NCBI RefSeq assembly: GCF_029983815.1
Contig: NZ_JASBYU010000014.1
Span: 1 to 47,071, forward strand
Reading direction: 5' to 3'
DNA length: 47,071 nt
DNA from: Lagierella sp.
GTDB lineage: Bacteria > Bacillota > Clostridia > Tissierellales > Peptoniphilaceae
Within the stretch, counting starts at the first letter, position 1. Each line of letters opens with the position of its first letter. Position numbers and translations under genes: made by a program. The notes under the pieces are model-generated. The model did no database searches, was not told where the DNA came from, and was given only the letters and a program-made list of their open reading frames with translations. Shown one piece after another: positions 39,226 through 47,071 of the stretch.

Positions 39226-39870
39226 TTAATTAAAGTTGAAAAAGAAATATTCTACCTGGCTAACCTCATCATCCTTAACTTTTTCCCTTAAAGGTAAAAC
39301 AAATTGATAATAAAATTCATCGCCTTTTGATTCCTTTAATTCATCTTCAGAAAGCAAATACCCTATAGAATTTTTCTTTGTTTCTCCAGGTTGTAATTTA
39401 ACTAAAAAAGCACTATGAACTATATCCTCCTCATTGATTTCACTTCCAAATCTAGGATACTGAGATATGTTTTTGGAATATAGATAGTTTGAATTGATGT
39501 TTTCTTCGTTGCTTCCTATATTCTCCAGAGTAAAATCCAATTTGACTATCTTATATCCTTCCTTGACTTTAGTACCATTAAAAAACTCTAAATCCTCTTT
39601 ATCTGCTACCTTTAAGTCGCCCAAGTCATCAATTATTTCAGCATTGTCAAGAGTAACATTCAAAAACCTTCCGTGAATAGTATCATTAATAGAATACTTT
39701 TCCCCACTTGTGAATCCAAATATACTATCATTTTGTTTAAGTCTTAAAGTCTTACCACCAACATCTACACTATTTAAAGAAAAACCTCCTCCAGTAAAAA
39801 CATAAGCCGCTACTATGACAACTGCCAAAGTTACTAAAGTTAGGAGTATAAGTCTCTTTTTGTTTAACAT
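39226..39870 (-). CDS. membrane-anchored extracytoplasmic protein, first gene of the ABC cluster
   Basis: A 214-residue protein with an N-terminal anchor (about 7-27, LILLTLVTLAVVIVAAYVF) and an external beta-sandwich-like domain: FLNVTLDNAEI, then GYKIVKLDFTLENIGSNEE, as in DUF4352-like proteins. The motif ISQYPRF follows and is shared with the 37252-37800 protein. No lipobox Cys is present. GAGGTG precedes ATG by 6 nt. It stands 35 bp before the first permease gene. Function unknown; export, sensing or self-protection are all possible. Confidence 0.78.
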   Translation of the reverse strand: MLNKKRLILLTLVTLAVVIVAAYVFTGGGFSLNSVDVGGKTLRLKQNDSIFGFTSGEKYSINDTIHGRFLNVTLDNAEIIDDLGDLKVADKEDLEFFNGTKVKEGYKIVKLDFTLENIGSNEENINSNYLYSKNISQYPRFGSEINEEDIVHSAFLVKLQPGETKKNSIGYLLSEDELKESKGDEFYYQFVLPLREKVKDDEVSQVEYFFFNFN

Positions 39871-39913
39871 ATTTCACCTCGATAAATTAATTAGATAGAA
39901 AGCCTTTTATTAT

Positions 39914-40021
39914 TTAAATAGAATCAGGACTCCATTTACCTTCACAAGTTCCTATCCATCCAGAAGGTCCTTTTTCTATTTCAATATCACAATATTCTAG
40001 ATAATTAAAGGCCTTTACACT
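39914..40021 (-). pseudogene. 35-codon open frame without start codon upstream of the ABC cluster
   Basis: On the minus strand a frame between two stops reads protein-like, including KGPSGWIGTCEGKWSPDSI at its end with two Cys and two Trp. It has no ATG, GTG or TTG in frame and a stop directly upstream, so it is either the decayed 3' end of a small gene or chance. Its place, 44 bp before the ABC cluster, is where a secreted-peptide precursor might be expected. Confidence 0.3.
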
Positions 40022-40223
40022 TTAATTTTTAAAAGTCAAGAGTCGTTAATTTCAAATTCGAAAATGCATAAAACATCGTTTGACAATTGTTTTACTTACA
40101 ATAAAAGAATAGCATATAATAAAAAAAAAAAAAAGATTAAATAGGGATTGTTGACAAATCTTAACATTTTAAAACGAATTATTAAAACAGAAGAATTTGA
40201 GTGCTAGAATTAATGAGAAGTAA

Positions 40224-40314
40224 TCCCGCACTCAATATCAAATTACAAATATATTAGTTTTCAAGTTTTATTTCCATCTACCAAATTTTAATATTATTGT
40301 GGATTGAGTGCCCG
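40224..40314 (-). repeat. 91-bp GCACTCA-ended element, inverted
   Basis: CCGCACTCAAT to ATTGAGTGCCCG; the interior is an inverted match to 28715-28803 and 29624-29713. The AT-rich gap before it (40022-40200) has a run of about 14 A at 40120 and no gene. Confidence 0.8.
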
Positions 40315-40317
40315 CTA

Positions 40318-40490
40318 CGGAGTTTTGAAGGAAAGCCGACAGCTTTCCTACATCTTTTACAGCTAGGGCCTTTGGGATTGCAACTCCCAAAAGCGTTTAG
40401 GGGTGTAGAAGGGGTGGGTTTTAGGGAGGGGATGTGAGGGGGAGTCGCAACCCCCTTAATCTCCTCCCTAGATTATTTAAAAAGAATAAA
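40318..40490 (-). repeat. inverted multi-hairpin module, core type C
   Basis: Terminal hairpin GGAAAGC/GCTTTCC (about 40331-40350), second hairpin CCTTTGGGA/TCCCAAAAG (about 40366-40392) and core 40422-40470, all inverted relative to 28505-28700. It sits together with the inverted 90-bp element, so the module-plus-element pair moved or was copied as one unit. Confidence 0.87.
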
Positions 40491-40518
40491 ATATTTCAAA
40501 TCCTAAAAACGGGGATTA

Positions 40519-40541
40519 AAAGGGGTTGTTAAACCCCTTTC
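40519..40541 (-). terminator. terminator of tex with the stop codon in its loop
   Basis: On the minus strand AAAGGGGTT-taac-AACCCCTTTT forms a 9-bp stem followed by TTAATCC. The TAA in the loop is the tex stop codon. Confidence 0.8.
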
Positions 40542-42631
40542 ATACTTAACCCTACTCTTCCAGTCTCCTTCTCTATGCTTATGATTTTAACATCTACTAT
40601 ATCTGAAACTTCAACCATATCCGATGGATGTTTTATAAATTTGTCTGACATCTGTGAAATGTGAACCAGTCCATCATTTTTTATTCCTATATCGACAAAA
40701 CATCCAAAGTCCACAACATTTCTTACTGTTCCCTTTAGTACCATTCCCTCTGTTAAGTCCTCTATGGAAAGTACGTCGGAACGAAGAATCGGTTTTGGCA
40801 TTTCATCCCTTGGATCTCTTCCTGGTTTTTTCAATTCTTTTATTATGTCCACTAGGGTAGGCACTCCTATGTCAAGTTCCACTGAAACCCTTGACACTTG
40901 TACTTTTTTAAGGTCTCTATTAAGTAATTCCTGTGCAATAGAGTAGCTTTCTGGGTGCACCGCTGTATTGTCCAAGACATTTTTTGAGTCTGGTATTCTT
41001 AAAAATCCTGCACATTGGGTAAATGCCTTTGGTCCAAGTCCCTTTACATTGTTTAATTCTTCTCTATTTTTAAAAGGACCATTTTGTTCTTTATATTCTA
41101 CAATGTTTTTTGCAACGGATTTACTAATTCCAGATACATAGTTAAGTAACGATGCCGATGCAGTATTTACATTGACTCCAACAGAGTTTACACAGTCCTC
41201 CACCACGTTGGACAGGGTTTCTTTAAGCTCCTTTTGATTTACATCATGTTGATACTGTCCTACTCCCAAATGTTCTGGGTCTATTTTAACAAGTTCCGCC
41301 AAAGGATCCTGAATTCTCCTAGCTATAGAAACCGCTCCCCTTATAGTAACGTCAAGTTCTGGAAACTCGTCTTGACCAAGCTTGGAAGCAGAGTAGATGG
41401 ATGCTCCAGCCTCGTTTACAATGGTGTAAAAGAGGTCTTTTTTCTTTAACTCTTCAATGAGTTCAGAGACCAAATTTTCAGTTTCTCTAGAAGCAGTTCC
41501 ATTTCCAATGGATATTAGATTTACTTGATATTTTTCAATTAAATCTTTAAGCACCTTCTTGGATCCCACAATATCCTCCTTTGGTTTAGTAGGATAGATG
41601 GTCTTGTAGTCAAGAAGTTTTCCATGGCTTGAAATCACCGCCACTTTACAACCAGTTCTGTACCCTGGGTCAATCCCCAATACTACACAATCCTTTATAG
41701 GAGGTTGCATAAGATAGGGTTTTAGATTTTTCCCAAACACTTTGATTGACTCTTTGTCTGCCCTTTCTTTTAATTCATTTTTTACTTCGGTTTCTATAGA
41801 TGGTAATAAAAGCCTTTTATAACCGTCAACTACCGCCTCTTGTACATAGTGATAGTAGGATTTTTCTTGTAAATAGTCGAATTTTTCCAGTATTTTTTGG
41901 ATATTTTCCACATCATTTAAATCGAATTTAAGTTTTAAAACCCCTTCTTTTTCCCCACGAAACATAGCCAGTATCCTATGTGGTTTTAAGTGTTTCAACC
42001 TTTCAAGAAAATCGTAGTACATCTCATAGGTCTTTGATGGGTCTTCACCGGATTTTGAACATATGATTCCACCGTTTTCCTTTGCAGACTGCCTTAGAAT
42101 ATCTCTAAATTCAATTGTCTCTGATACCTTTTCTGCAATTATATCCATTGCCCCTTTAATTGCGTCCTGTGAATCATTTACATCCTTTTCTTCATTTATA
42201 AGGCTATTTGCCAATTGTTCAAAACCTTCACTGGTACTATTAGCTTCAAGCATCAAATCACAAAGAGGCTCAAGTCCCCTTTCCCTTGCTTGAGTTGCCC
42301 TAGTACGTTTCTTTTGCTTGTAGGGTAAGTAGAGGTCTTCGACTTCTTTTAGCTGCTCTGCCTTTTCTATTTCTTCTTTAAGCTCTGGGCTTAACTTTCC
42401 CTGCTCCTCAATCAGCCTAAGCACGTCTGACTTTCTCTGTTCTAAAGATCTCAAATAGTTGAGAAGTTCCTCAAGGGCTCTCAAGTCCTCATCCGTAAGA
42501 TTTCCAGTCACTTCCTTTCTATATCTTGAAATAAAGGGAATGGTATTTCCCTCGTCTATCAATTTTATGGTACTATTAACCTGTTTTTCCGTAATATTTA
42601 ATTCCTTAGCAATTTTTAAATCTATATTCAA
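40529..42631 (-). CDS. tex: Tex-type RNA-binding S1 protein
   Basis: A 700-residue cytoplasmic protein. In order: Tex N-terminal helical domain (IAKELNITEKQV, IPFISRYRKEVTG, DLYLPYKQKKRTRATQARE), YqgF-like nuclease fold (VLGIDPGYRTGCKVAVI), helix-hairpin-helix region (NVNTASASLLNYVSGIS and LNNVKGLGPKAFTQCAGFLRI) and C-terminal S1 domain (GMVLKGTVRNVVDFGCFVDIG). Tex binds RNA and affects transcription and ribosome function. The frame is open to 42655, but GAGGTG lies just before the TTG at 42631, giving MNIDLKIAKELN, the usual Tex N-terminus. The stop codon is inside its own terminator hairpin. Confidence 0.93.
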   Translation of the reverse strand: MNIDLKIAKELNITEKQVNSTIKLIDEGNTIPFISRYRKEVTGNLTDEDLRALEELLNYLRSLEQRKSDVLRLIEEQGKLSPELKEEIEKAEQLKEVEDLYLPYKQKKRTRATQARERGLEPLCDLMLEANSTSEGFEQLANSLINEEKDVNDSQDAIKGAMDIIAEKVSETIEFRDILRQSAKENGGIICSKSGEDPSKTYEMYYDFLERLKHLKPHRILAMFRGEKEGVLKLKFDLNDVENIQKILEKFDYLQEKSYYHYVQEAVVDGYKRLLLPSIETEVKNELKERADKESIKVFGKNLKPYLMQPPIKDCVVLGIDPGYRTGCKVAVISSHGKLLDYKTIYPTKPKEDIVGSKKVLKDLIEKYQVNLISIGNGTASRETENLVSELIEELKKKDLFYTIVNEAGASIYSASKLGQDEFPELDVTIRGAVSIARRIQDPLAELVKIDPEHLGVGQYQHDVNQKELKETLSNVVEDCVNSVGVNVNTASASLLNYVSGISKSVAKNIVEYKEQNGPFKNREELNNVKGLGPKAFTQCAGFLRIPDSKNVLDNTAVHPESYSIAQELLNRDLKKVQVSRVSVELDIGVPTLVDIIKELKKPGRDPRDEMPKPILRSDVLSIEDLTEGMVLKGTVRNVVDFGCFVDIGIKNDGLVHISQMSDKFIKHPSDMVEVSDIVDVKIISIEKETGRVGLSMKGV

Positions 42632-42754
42632 TGTCCACCTCATAAAATAAGGCACTCCTCATCAAGCCTTGGCCAATTCCTCAAAAGTTTCGAGTCCTTG
42701 ACAGGCTAGACAAAAATCGAGTGCCTGATTGATTTCCATGAGAGCATAATCTCT

Positions 42755-43865
42755 CTAATTCTTTTTTATAGCTTTCATCTTCAAGTATTCGTCAATAAAG
42801 TCGTCTATCTCTCCATCCATTACCGCCTGGATATTTCCAGTTTCATATTGAGTTCTATGATCCTTTACCAAGCAGTAGGGGTGAAATACATAGGACCTTA
42901 TCTGAGAACCCCAGGCAATCTTATTATATTGTCCTTGAATGTCCTCAATCTTTTCTCTGTTTTCTTCCTCTTTTATTGCAATTAACCTTGCTTTAAGCAT
43001 GGTCATAGCAGTTTCACGATTGGAAATTTGACTTCTTTCTGACTGGCACTGAACCGTCACTCCCGTAGGAATATGAGTAATTCTAACGGCAGAGTCCGTC
43101 GTGTTAACATGTTGTCCTCCGGCACCACTTGCCCTATAGGTGTCAATTCTCAAATCATTTGGATCTATGTCTATATCCTTGTGGTTTTCAATTTCCGGAT
43201 ATACATCCACCGACGCAAAGGAAGTATGTCTTTTCTTATTGGAGTCAAAGGGCGAAATCCTTACAAGTCTATGGACTCCCTTTTCAGCTTTTAAATATCC
43301 ATAGGCATAGACTCCCTTTACCAAAATGGTTACAGATTTGATTCCCCCCTCAGTATCCCGGTTGTAGTCCAGTATATTGTAGGAAAAACCCCTATCCAAA
43401 ATCCATCTTGTATACATTCTAAGAAGCATTTCCGTCCAGTCCTGGGCTTCCGTTCCACCTGCACCAGAGTTTATGGCAAATATGGCATTGTTCTTGTCAT
43501 ATTCCCCATCAAGCATAGTTTTTAACTTTAGCTTATCCAGGTTTTTTGTCAAATTTCTTAGTCTACTTTGTATTTCCTTTTCATATTCCGAAGCCTCTTC
43601 TTCCTTTACCAACTCAAATAGAGTTTCCAAGTCCTCCAAGTCCTCTTTCAGATTGTCATATTCAGAAATATTGTCCTTTAAGTCCTTTATTTCAGAAAAT
43701 ATCCCTTGGGCTCTTTCACTATCATCCCAAAAATTCTCCTCTAAAGTGCTCTCTTCCAATTTTTTAAGTTCTTCTCTTAACTTTGGTAAGTCAAAGTGAA
43801 TCACATACTTCCTGTAAGTTGGAATTTAAGGACTTTATCTCTTCATTTATCAAATATACGTCCAT
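42755..43865 (-). CDS. prfB: peptide chain release factor 2, programmed +1 frameshift
   Basis: RF2 recognises UAA and UGA and releases the peptide. The first 24 codons (ATG at 43865; MDVYLINEEIKSLNSNLQEV...) end at CTT-TGA-C, with the TGA at 43793-43791. A +1 shift at CTTTGAC joins them to the main frame (DLPKLREELKKLEE...), giving 369 residues, the normal RF2 length. Family motifs are SPF (ISPFDSN) for stop recognition and GGQ (ASGAGGQHVNTTDSAVRI) for hydrolysis. The strong internal Shine-Dalgarno that usually sits 3 nt before CTT is not evident; only GTGAT is near. AGGTGAT before the ATG overlaps the secA stop codon, so the genes are coupled. Without the shift a false start at GTG 43804 would be annotated. 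Confidence 0.95.
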
Positions 43866-43872
43866 GGATCAC

Positions 43873-46596
43873 CTAGGCATTCTTTCCACAACATTTTTTG
43901 TATTTCTTACCACTTCCACAAGGGCACGGATCATTTCGTCCAATTTTTTTGCCCTTAACAACAGTAGTTTGTTCTTCGGAAGTCTTAGTTTCCTTAGCCA
44001 CTTTCTTTCTTTCAATCTCTTCAACAGGTCTAACATTAAATAGCCCTTTTAAAGTATCTTCCTTAATAGAGTGGTTCATCTCTTCAAACATATCAAAGCC
44101 TTCTTCGTTGTATGCTCTAACAGGGTCCTGTTGACCATAGGATCGAAGTCCAATACCTTGACGTAGTTGGTCCATTGCATCAATATGATCCATCCACTTT
44201 CTATCAACCACCATAAGAAGGATAACCCGTTCTATCTCTCTAAACCTTTCAGAGCCCATTTCCTTTTCCTTGTCCTCATAGGCCTGTAATGCCCTTTCGG
44301 TCAAGTAATTCTTCAAATCAGTTCTCTTCCAAGATTCCATATTTGAAAAGTCCAAGTACCCTTCTGGCATAAAGGCAGACTTTAGATATAGGATAAGACC
44401 TTCCATGTCCCATGACTGAGGACTGTCTCCCCCTTGAGTAAAGTTATCTACAGCTAAAGAGATTATCTCATGAAGCATTTCAAGGATATAGTCCTTCATG
44501 TTCTCGCCTTGAAGAACCCTCTCCCTTTCTCCGTAGATGATTTTTCTTTGAACATTCATTACATCGTCATATTGTAAAACGTGCTTACGAATACCAAAGT
44601 TATTGACCTCAACCTTCTTTTGTGCCCTTTCAATAGCCTTGGTAACCGGCTTGAACTCAATTGGCTCATCCACTGGGAAGTCGCCTTTTTCAGCAAATCG
44701 TTGGATGGTCTCCCCACCGAATAGCCTCATTAGATTGTCCTCTAAAGATACATAGAACCTAGAACTACCTGGGTCTCCCTGTCTACCAGAACGACCTCTC
44801 AGCTGGTTGTCTATACGTCTAGACTCATGTCTTTCAGTACCTAAAATGTAAAGACCTCCCGCTTCAAGAACTTTCTTTTCATTTTCATCAGTCTTAGCCT
44901 TATACTTTTCATAGAGATTATGATATACATTTTTTGCAGCCTTAATCTCCTCATCGTCTGTTTCAACAAAGGAGTCTAAAGCATCTATAATATATTGGGC
45001 ATAGCCCTGTTTTTTCATATCGTGTTTTGCCATAAAGTCGGCGTTTCCACCAAGGATAATATCCGTACCACGACCTGCCATATTGGTTGCAATGGTAACT
45101 TTCTCAAAAGTTCCCGCTTGAGCAACAATCTCAGCCTCCCTTTCATGATGCTTAGCATTTAGCACTTCATGGGGAATTCTCTCCTTCTTGAGTAGACTTG
45201 AGATTATCTCTGAAACCTCGATGGACGCAGTACCAACAAGAATTGGCTGTCCAGTTTCATGAACCCTCTTTACCTCTTCTACAATGGCATTGTACTTAGC
45301 CTCTGTATTTATATATACTCTGTCATGTTGGTCTTCCCTGATAACCGGCTTATTGGTTGGGATTTCCACAACGTCCATATTGTAAATTTCTGAAAACTCG
45401 TCTTCTTCCGTCTTGGCAGTACCTGTCATACCAGATAACTTATTATACATTCTAAAATAGTTTTGGAAGGTTATAGTTGCAAGGGTCTTGGATTCAGACT
45501 GAACATTTACACCCTCTTTAGCTTCGATAGCTTGGTGAAGGCCATCAGAGTATCTTCTACCCTCCATGATACGACCAGTAAATTCATCAACAATTAGAAC
45601 CTCTCCGTCCTTTAAAACATAGTCGATATCATTTTTCATGGTATTGTGAGCCTTTAAAGCCTGGTTTATATGGTGTGCAGTTTCCATGTTAGAAACGTCG
45701 GATAGGTTTTCTAAACCAAAGTACTTTTCAGCTTTTGCAGTACCCTTTTCCGTTAAAGAAGCTGTCTTTTTCTTTTCGTCCACCACAAAGTCCACAGTCT
45801 CTTCCTTGATTTCCTTATCGAAGATATCCTGTTTTTCCTCATTAGGATCGATTATTCTACCAGTAAGAGTTCTAACAAATCTGTCAGCCCTAATATACAT
45901 ATCCGTAGATTCATCGCCCATACCAGAGATTATAAGAGGAGTTCTAGCCTCGTCAATCAAGATGGAGTCCACCTCGTCCACAATGGCAAAGTTAAGTCCC
46001 CTTTGAACTTGTTCCTTTTTATAGATAACCATATTGTCCCTTAGGTAGTCAAAACCAAATTGGTTATTGGTACCATAGGTGATGTCGCAGTTATAGTTTC
46101 TTTGTCTTTCTTCATTGTCCAGACCATGAACTATACATCCAACACTAAGGCCTAAAAACTCATGGACCTTTCCCATCCATTCCATATCACGCTTAGCAAG
46201 ATAGTCATTTACTGTAACTATGTGAACACCTTCGCCGGTTAAAGCGTTTAAGTAAGCAGGTAAAGTTGCAACTAGGGTCTTACCTTCCCCTGTCTTCATC
46301 TCTGCAATTCTACCTTGGTGAAGGATGATACCACCAATTAACTGAACTCGGTACTGTTTCATGCCCAGTACCCTCCAGGAAGCCTCTCTAACGACAGCAA
46401 AAGCTTCAACTAGAAGGTCTTCCAGTGTAGCTCCTTCTTTCAATCTATTTTTAAATTCTTGTGTCTTATTCTTCAGCTCTTCATCTGATAGCTCTTGCAT
46501 CTTCTTGTCAAGAGCTTCAATTTTATCAACAATTGGTTCAATCTTTTTTATCTCTTTTTTAGATCCTCTTGAAAATAAATTTTTTAAAAATTCCAT
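43873..46596 (-). CDS. secA: preprotein translocase ATPase SecA
   Basis: A 907-residue ATPase that drives proteins through SecYEG. Seen: N-terminal LKNLFSRGSKKEIKKI, Walker A GEGKT (103-107), the DEAD-like DEVDSILIDEARTPLIISG, the preprotein crosslinking domain, second nucleotide domain motifs (IATNMAGRGTDIILGGNADF, LRGRSGRQGDPGSSRFYVS), the helical wing/scaffold and a C-terminal zinc finger CPCGSGKKYKKCC. GAGGTGACCT precedes the ATG. A possible promoter lies at about 46620-46660 (TTGTGT N18 TAAAAT). It is followed 7 nt later by prfB, a common order in Firmicutes. Confidence 0.97.
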   Translation of the reverse strand: MEFLKNLFSRGSKKEIKKIEPIVDKIEALDKKMQELSDEELKNKTQEFKNRLKEGATLEDLLVEAFAVVREASWRVLGMKQYRVQLIGGIILHQGRIAEMKTGEGKTLVATLPAYLNALTGEGVHIVTVNDYLAKRDMEWMGKVHEFLGLSVGCIVHGLDNEERQRNYNCDITYGTNNQFGFDYLRDNMVIYKKEQVQRGLNFAIVDEVDSILIDEARTPLIISGMGDESTDMYIRADRFVRTLTGRIIDPNEEKQDIFDKEIKEETVDFVVDEKKKTASLTEKGTAKAEKYFGLENLSDVSNMETAHHINQALKAHNTMKNDIDYVLKDGEVLIVDEFTGRIMEGRRYSDGLHQAIEAKEGVNVQSESKTLATITFQNYFRMYNKLSGMTGTAKTEEDEFSEIYNMDVVEIPTNKPVIREDQHDRVYINTEAKYNAIVEEVKRVHETGQPILVGTASIEVSEIISSLLKKERIPHEVLNAKHHEREAEIVAQAGTFEKVTIATNMAGRGTDIILGGNADFMAKHDMKKQGYAQYIIDALDSFVETDDEEIKAAKNVYHNLYEKYKAKTDENEKKVLEAGGLYILGTERHESRRIDNQLRGRSGRQGDPGSSRFYVSLEDNLMRLFGGETIQRFAEKGDFPVDEPIEFKPVTKAIERAQKKVEVNNFGIRKHVLQYDDVMNVQRKIIYGERERVLQGENMKDYILEMLHEIISLAVDNFTQGGDSPQSWDMEGLILYLKSAFMPEGYLDFSNMESWKRTDLKNYLTERALQAYEDKEKEMGSERFREIERVILLMVVDRKWMDHIDAMDQLRQGIGLRSYGQQDPVRAYNEEGFDMFEEMNHSIKEDTLKGLFNVRPVEEIERKKVAKETKTSEEQTTVVKGKKIGRNDPCPCGSGKKYKKCCGKNA

Positions 46597-46764
46597 AGGT
46601 CACCTCATAATTATTCACGGTTAATTTTATCATATATTGGCGTAATAACACAAATTCTATTGTTGCAATAATGCCCATTCATACAATATTTTACTAATCT
46701 TTCAAACAAGTTTTATCAATCTATAGTCTTAATCAAAAAAGACTCCACCATAACGTGAAATCTT

Positions 46765-46932
46765 TTAGAATCTGTCATTTCTTTTTGAATAATTGTCTAA
46801 AAGCTTCATTATTATAGCAGCAGCTATGACAATGATGGAAATCTTAAAGGCAAAATTAATAACCTTCCCCAAGAGAGAAAGCAAAAGAATTACTATAAAA
46901 ATTACCAGTCCTATTCCAATTATATTTCTCAT
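46765..46932 (-). CDS. small membrane protein, unrecognised
   Basis: A 55-residue protein made of two hydrophobic segments (about 3-21 and 27-46) and a basic tail (LDNYSKRNDRF). The frame extends to an ATG at 46950, but that codon overlaps the ribosome site GAGGAG, so the ATG at 46932, about 10 nt after it, is preferred. It lies about 170 bp upstream of secA on the same strand. No family recognised; small hydrophobic frames can be spurious, but the ribosome site is good. Confidence 0.55.
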   Translation of the reverse strand: MRNIIGIGLVIFIVILLLSLLGKVINFAFKISIIVIAAAIIMKLLDNYSKRNDRF

Positions 46933-47071
46933 AATTATTTCACTCCTCATACCATTATATACCTAAATGGGATATTTTCATAGATTTTGAAGGTCTTTTT
47001 ACAAGGATTTTAATATCGAGAGTTTGACAGTTGAATACATACCAAAACCTTTAAACGCATTGAAAAATGCG

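Noticed and set aside
1..47071. rRNA, tRNA, prophage and transposase genes
   Set aside because: No recognisable tRNA arms, rRNA segments, integrase, capsid or transposase motifs were seen on either strand.

Overview
The window is AT-rich chromosomal DNA of a low-GC Firmicute. The gene content points to an anaerobic member of the Clostridia/Tissierellia (Peptoniphilaceae-like). Evidence is a hybrid-cluster protein with a CRP/FNR regulator, a hemerythrin-like protein, CWB2 cell-wall repeats, an NSS amino-acid symporter, strong AGGAGG-type ribosome sites, many TTG start codons, and a peroxiredoxin that needs selenocysteine. The genus is inferred. I see no rRNA, tRNA, CRISPR array, prophage or transposase.

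Layout. 359-1516 (-): a glutaredoxin-like protein and two lipoproteins with near-identical leaders. 1825-3291 (+): a divergent MurE. 4695-6275 (-): a secreted CWB2-SH3-3D wall protein whose promoter is surrounded by WalR-box-like repeats. 6522-8367 (-): an SRPBCC protein and HemZ. 8873-12701 (-): pseudouridine synthase, DEAD-box helicase, GDPD and Tag. 12777-13951 (+): DUF1294 and EamA membrane proteins. 14711-16069 (-): NSS symporter. 16434-18618 (-): thioesterase and ABC exporter. 19156-21499 (-): MarR regulator and FtsH. 21853-28071, mixed strands: lipid kinase, GH25 lysozyme, two YitT proteins flanking DinB, and an M42 peptidase. 30280-33448 (-): CRP/FNR regulator, Hcp, DUF1858 and hemerythrin, an apparent nitrosative/oxidative stress cluster. 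34166-35592: a small membrane protein and the selenocysteine peroxiredoxin. 35648-39870 (-): a compact six-gene ABC system with two anchored extracytoplasmic proteins. 40529-46932 (-): Tex, RF2 (programmed frameshift), SecA and a small membrane protein.

The most unusual feature is not a gene. Nearly every large intergenic gap carries one or more copies of a multi-hairpin module. Its parts are a short CGAAATTT hairpin, a long purine/pyrimidine-armed hairpin in four sequence types (A-D), a second hairpin and a GGAAAGC/GCTTTCC hairpin. The sequences of the stems differ between types while the base pairing is kept, which suggests selection for structure. Interleaved are about 90-bp elements with GCACTCA/TGAGTGC terminal inverted repeats, and short hairpins that look like those ends joined together. 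One cluster (28106-29718) contains a 912-bp-period tandem duplication. I do not recognise these as a named family.

The other highlights are the selenocysteine peroxiredoxin, whose active-site UGA would make a standard gene caller delete the catalytic residue, and the phased TGTAAC arrays around the wall-protein promoter. A 16-bp palindrome upstream of hcp sits where a class II CRP/FNR activator would bind, and the six-gene ABC cluster is preceded by a small, possibly decayed, cysteine/tryptophan-containing reading frame.
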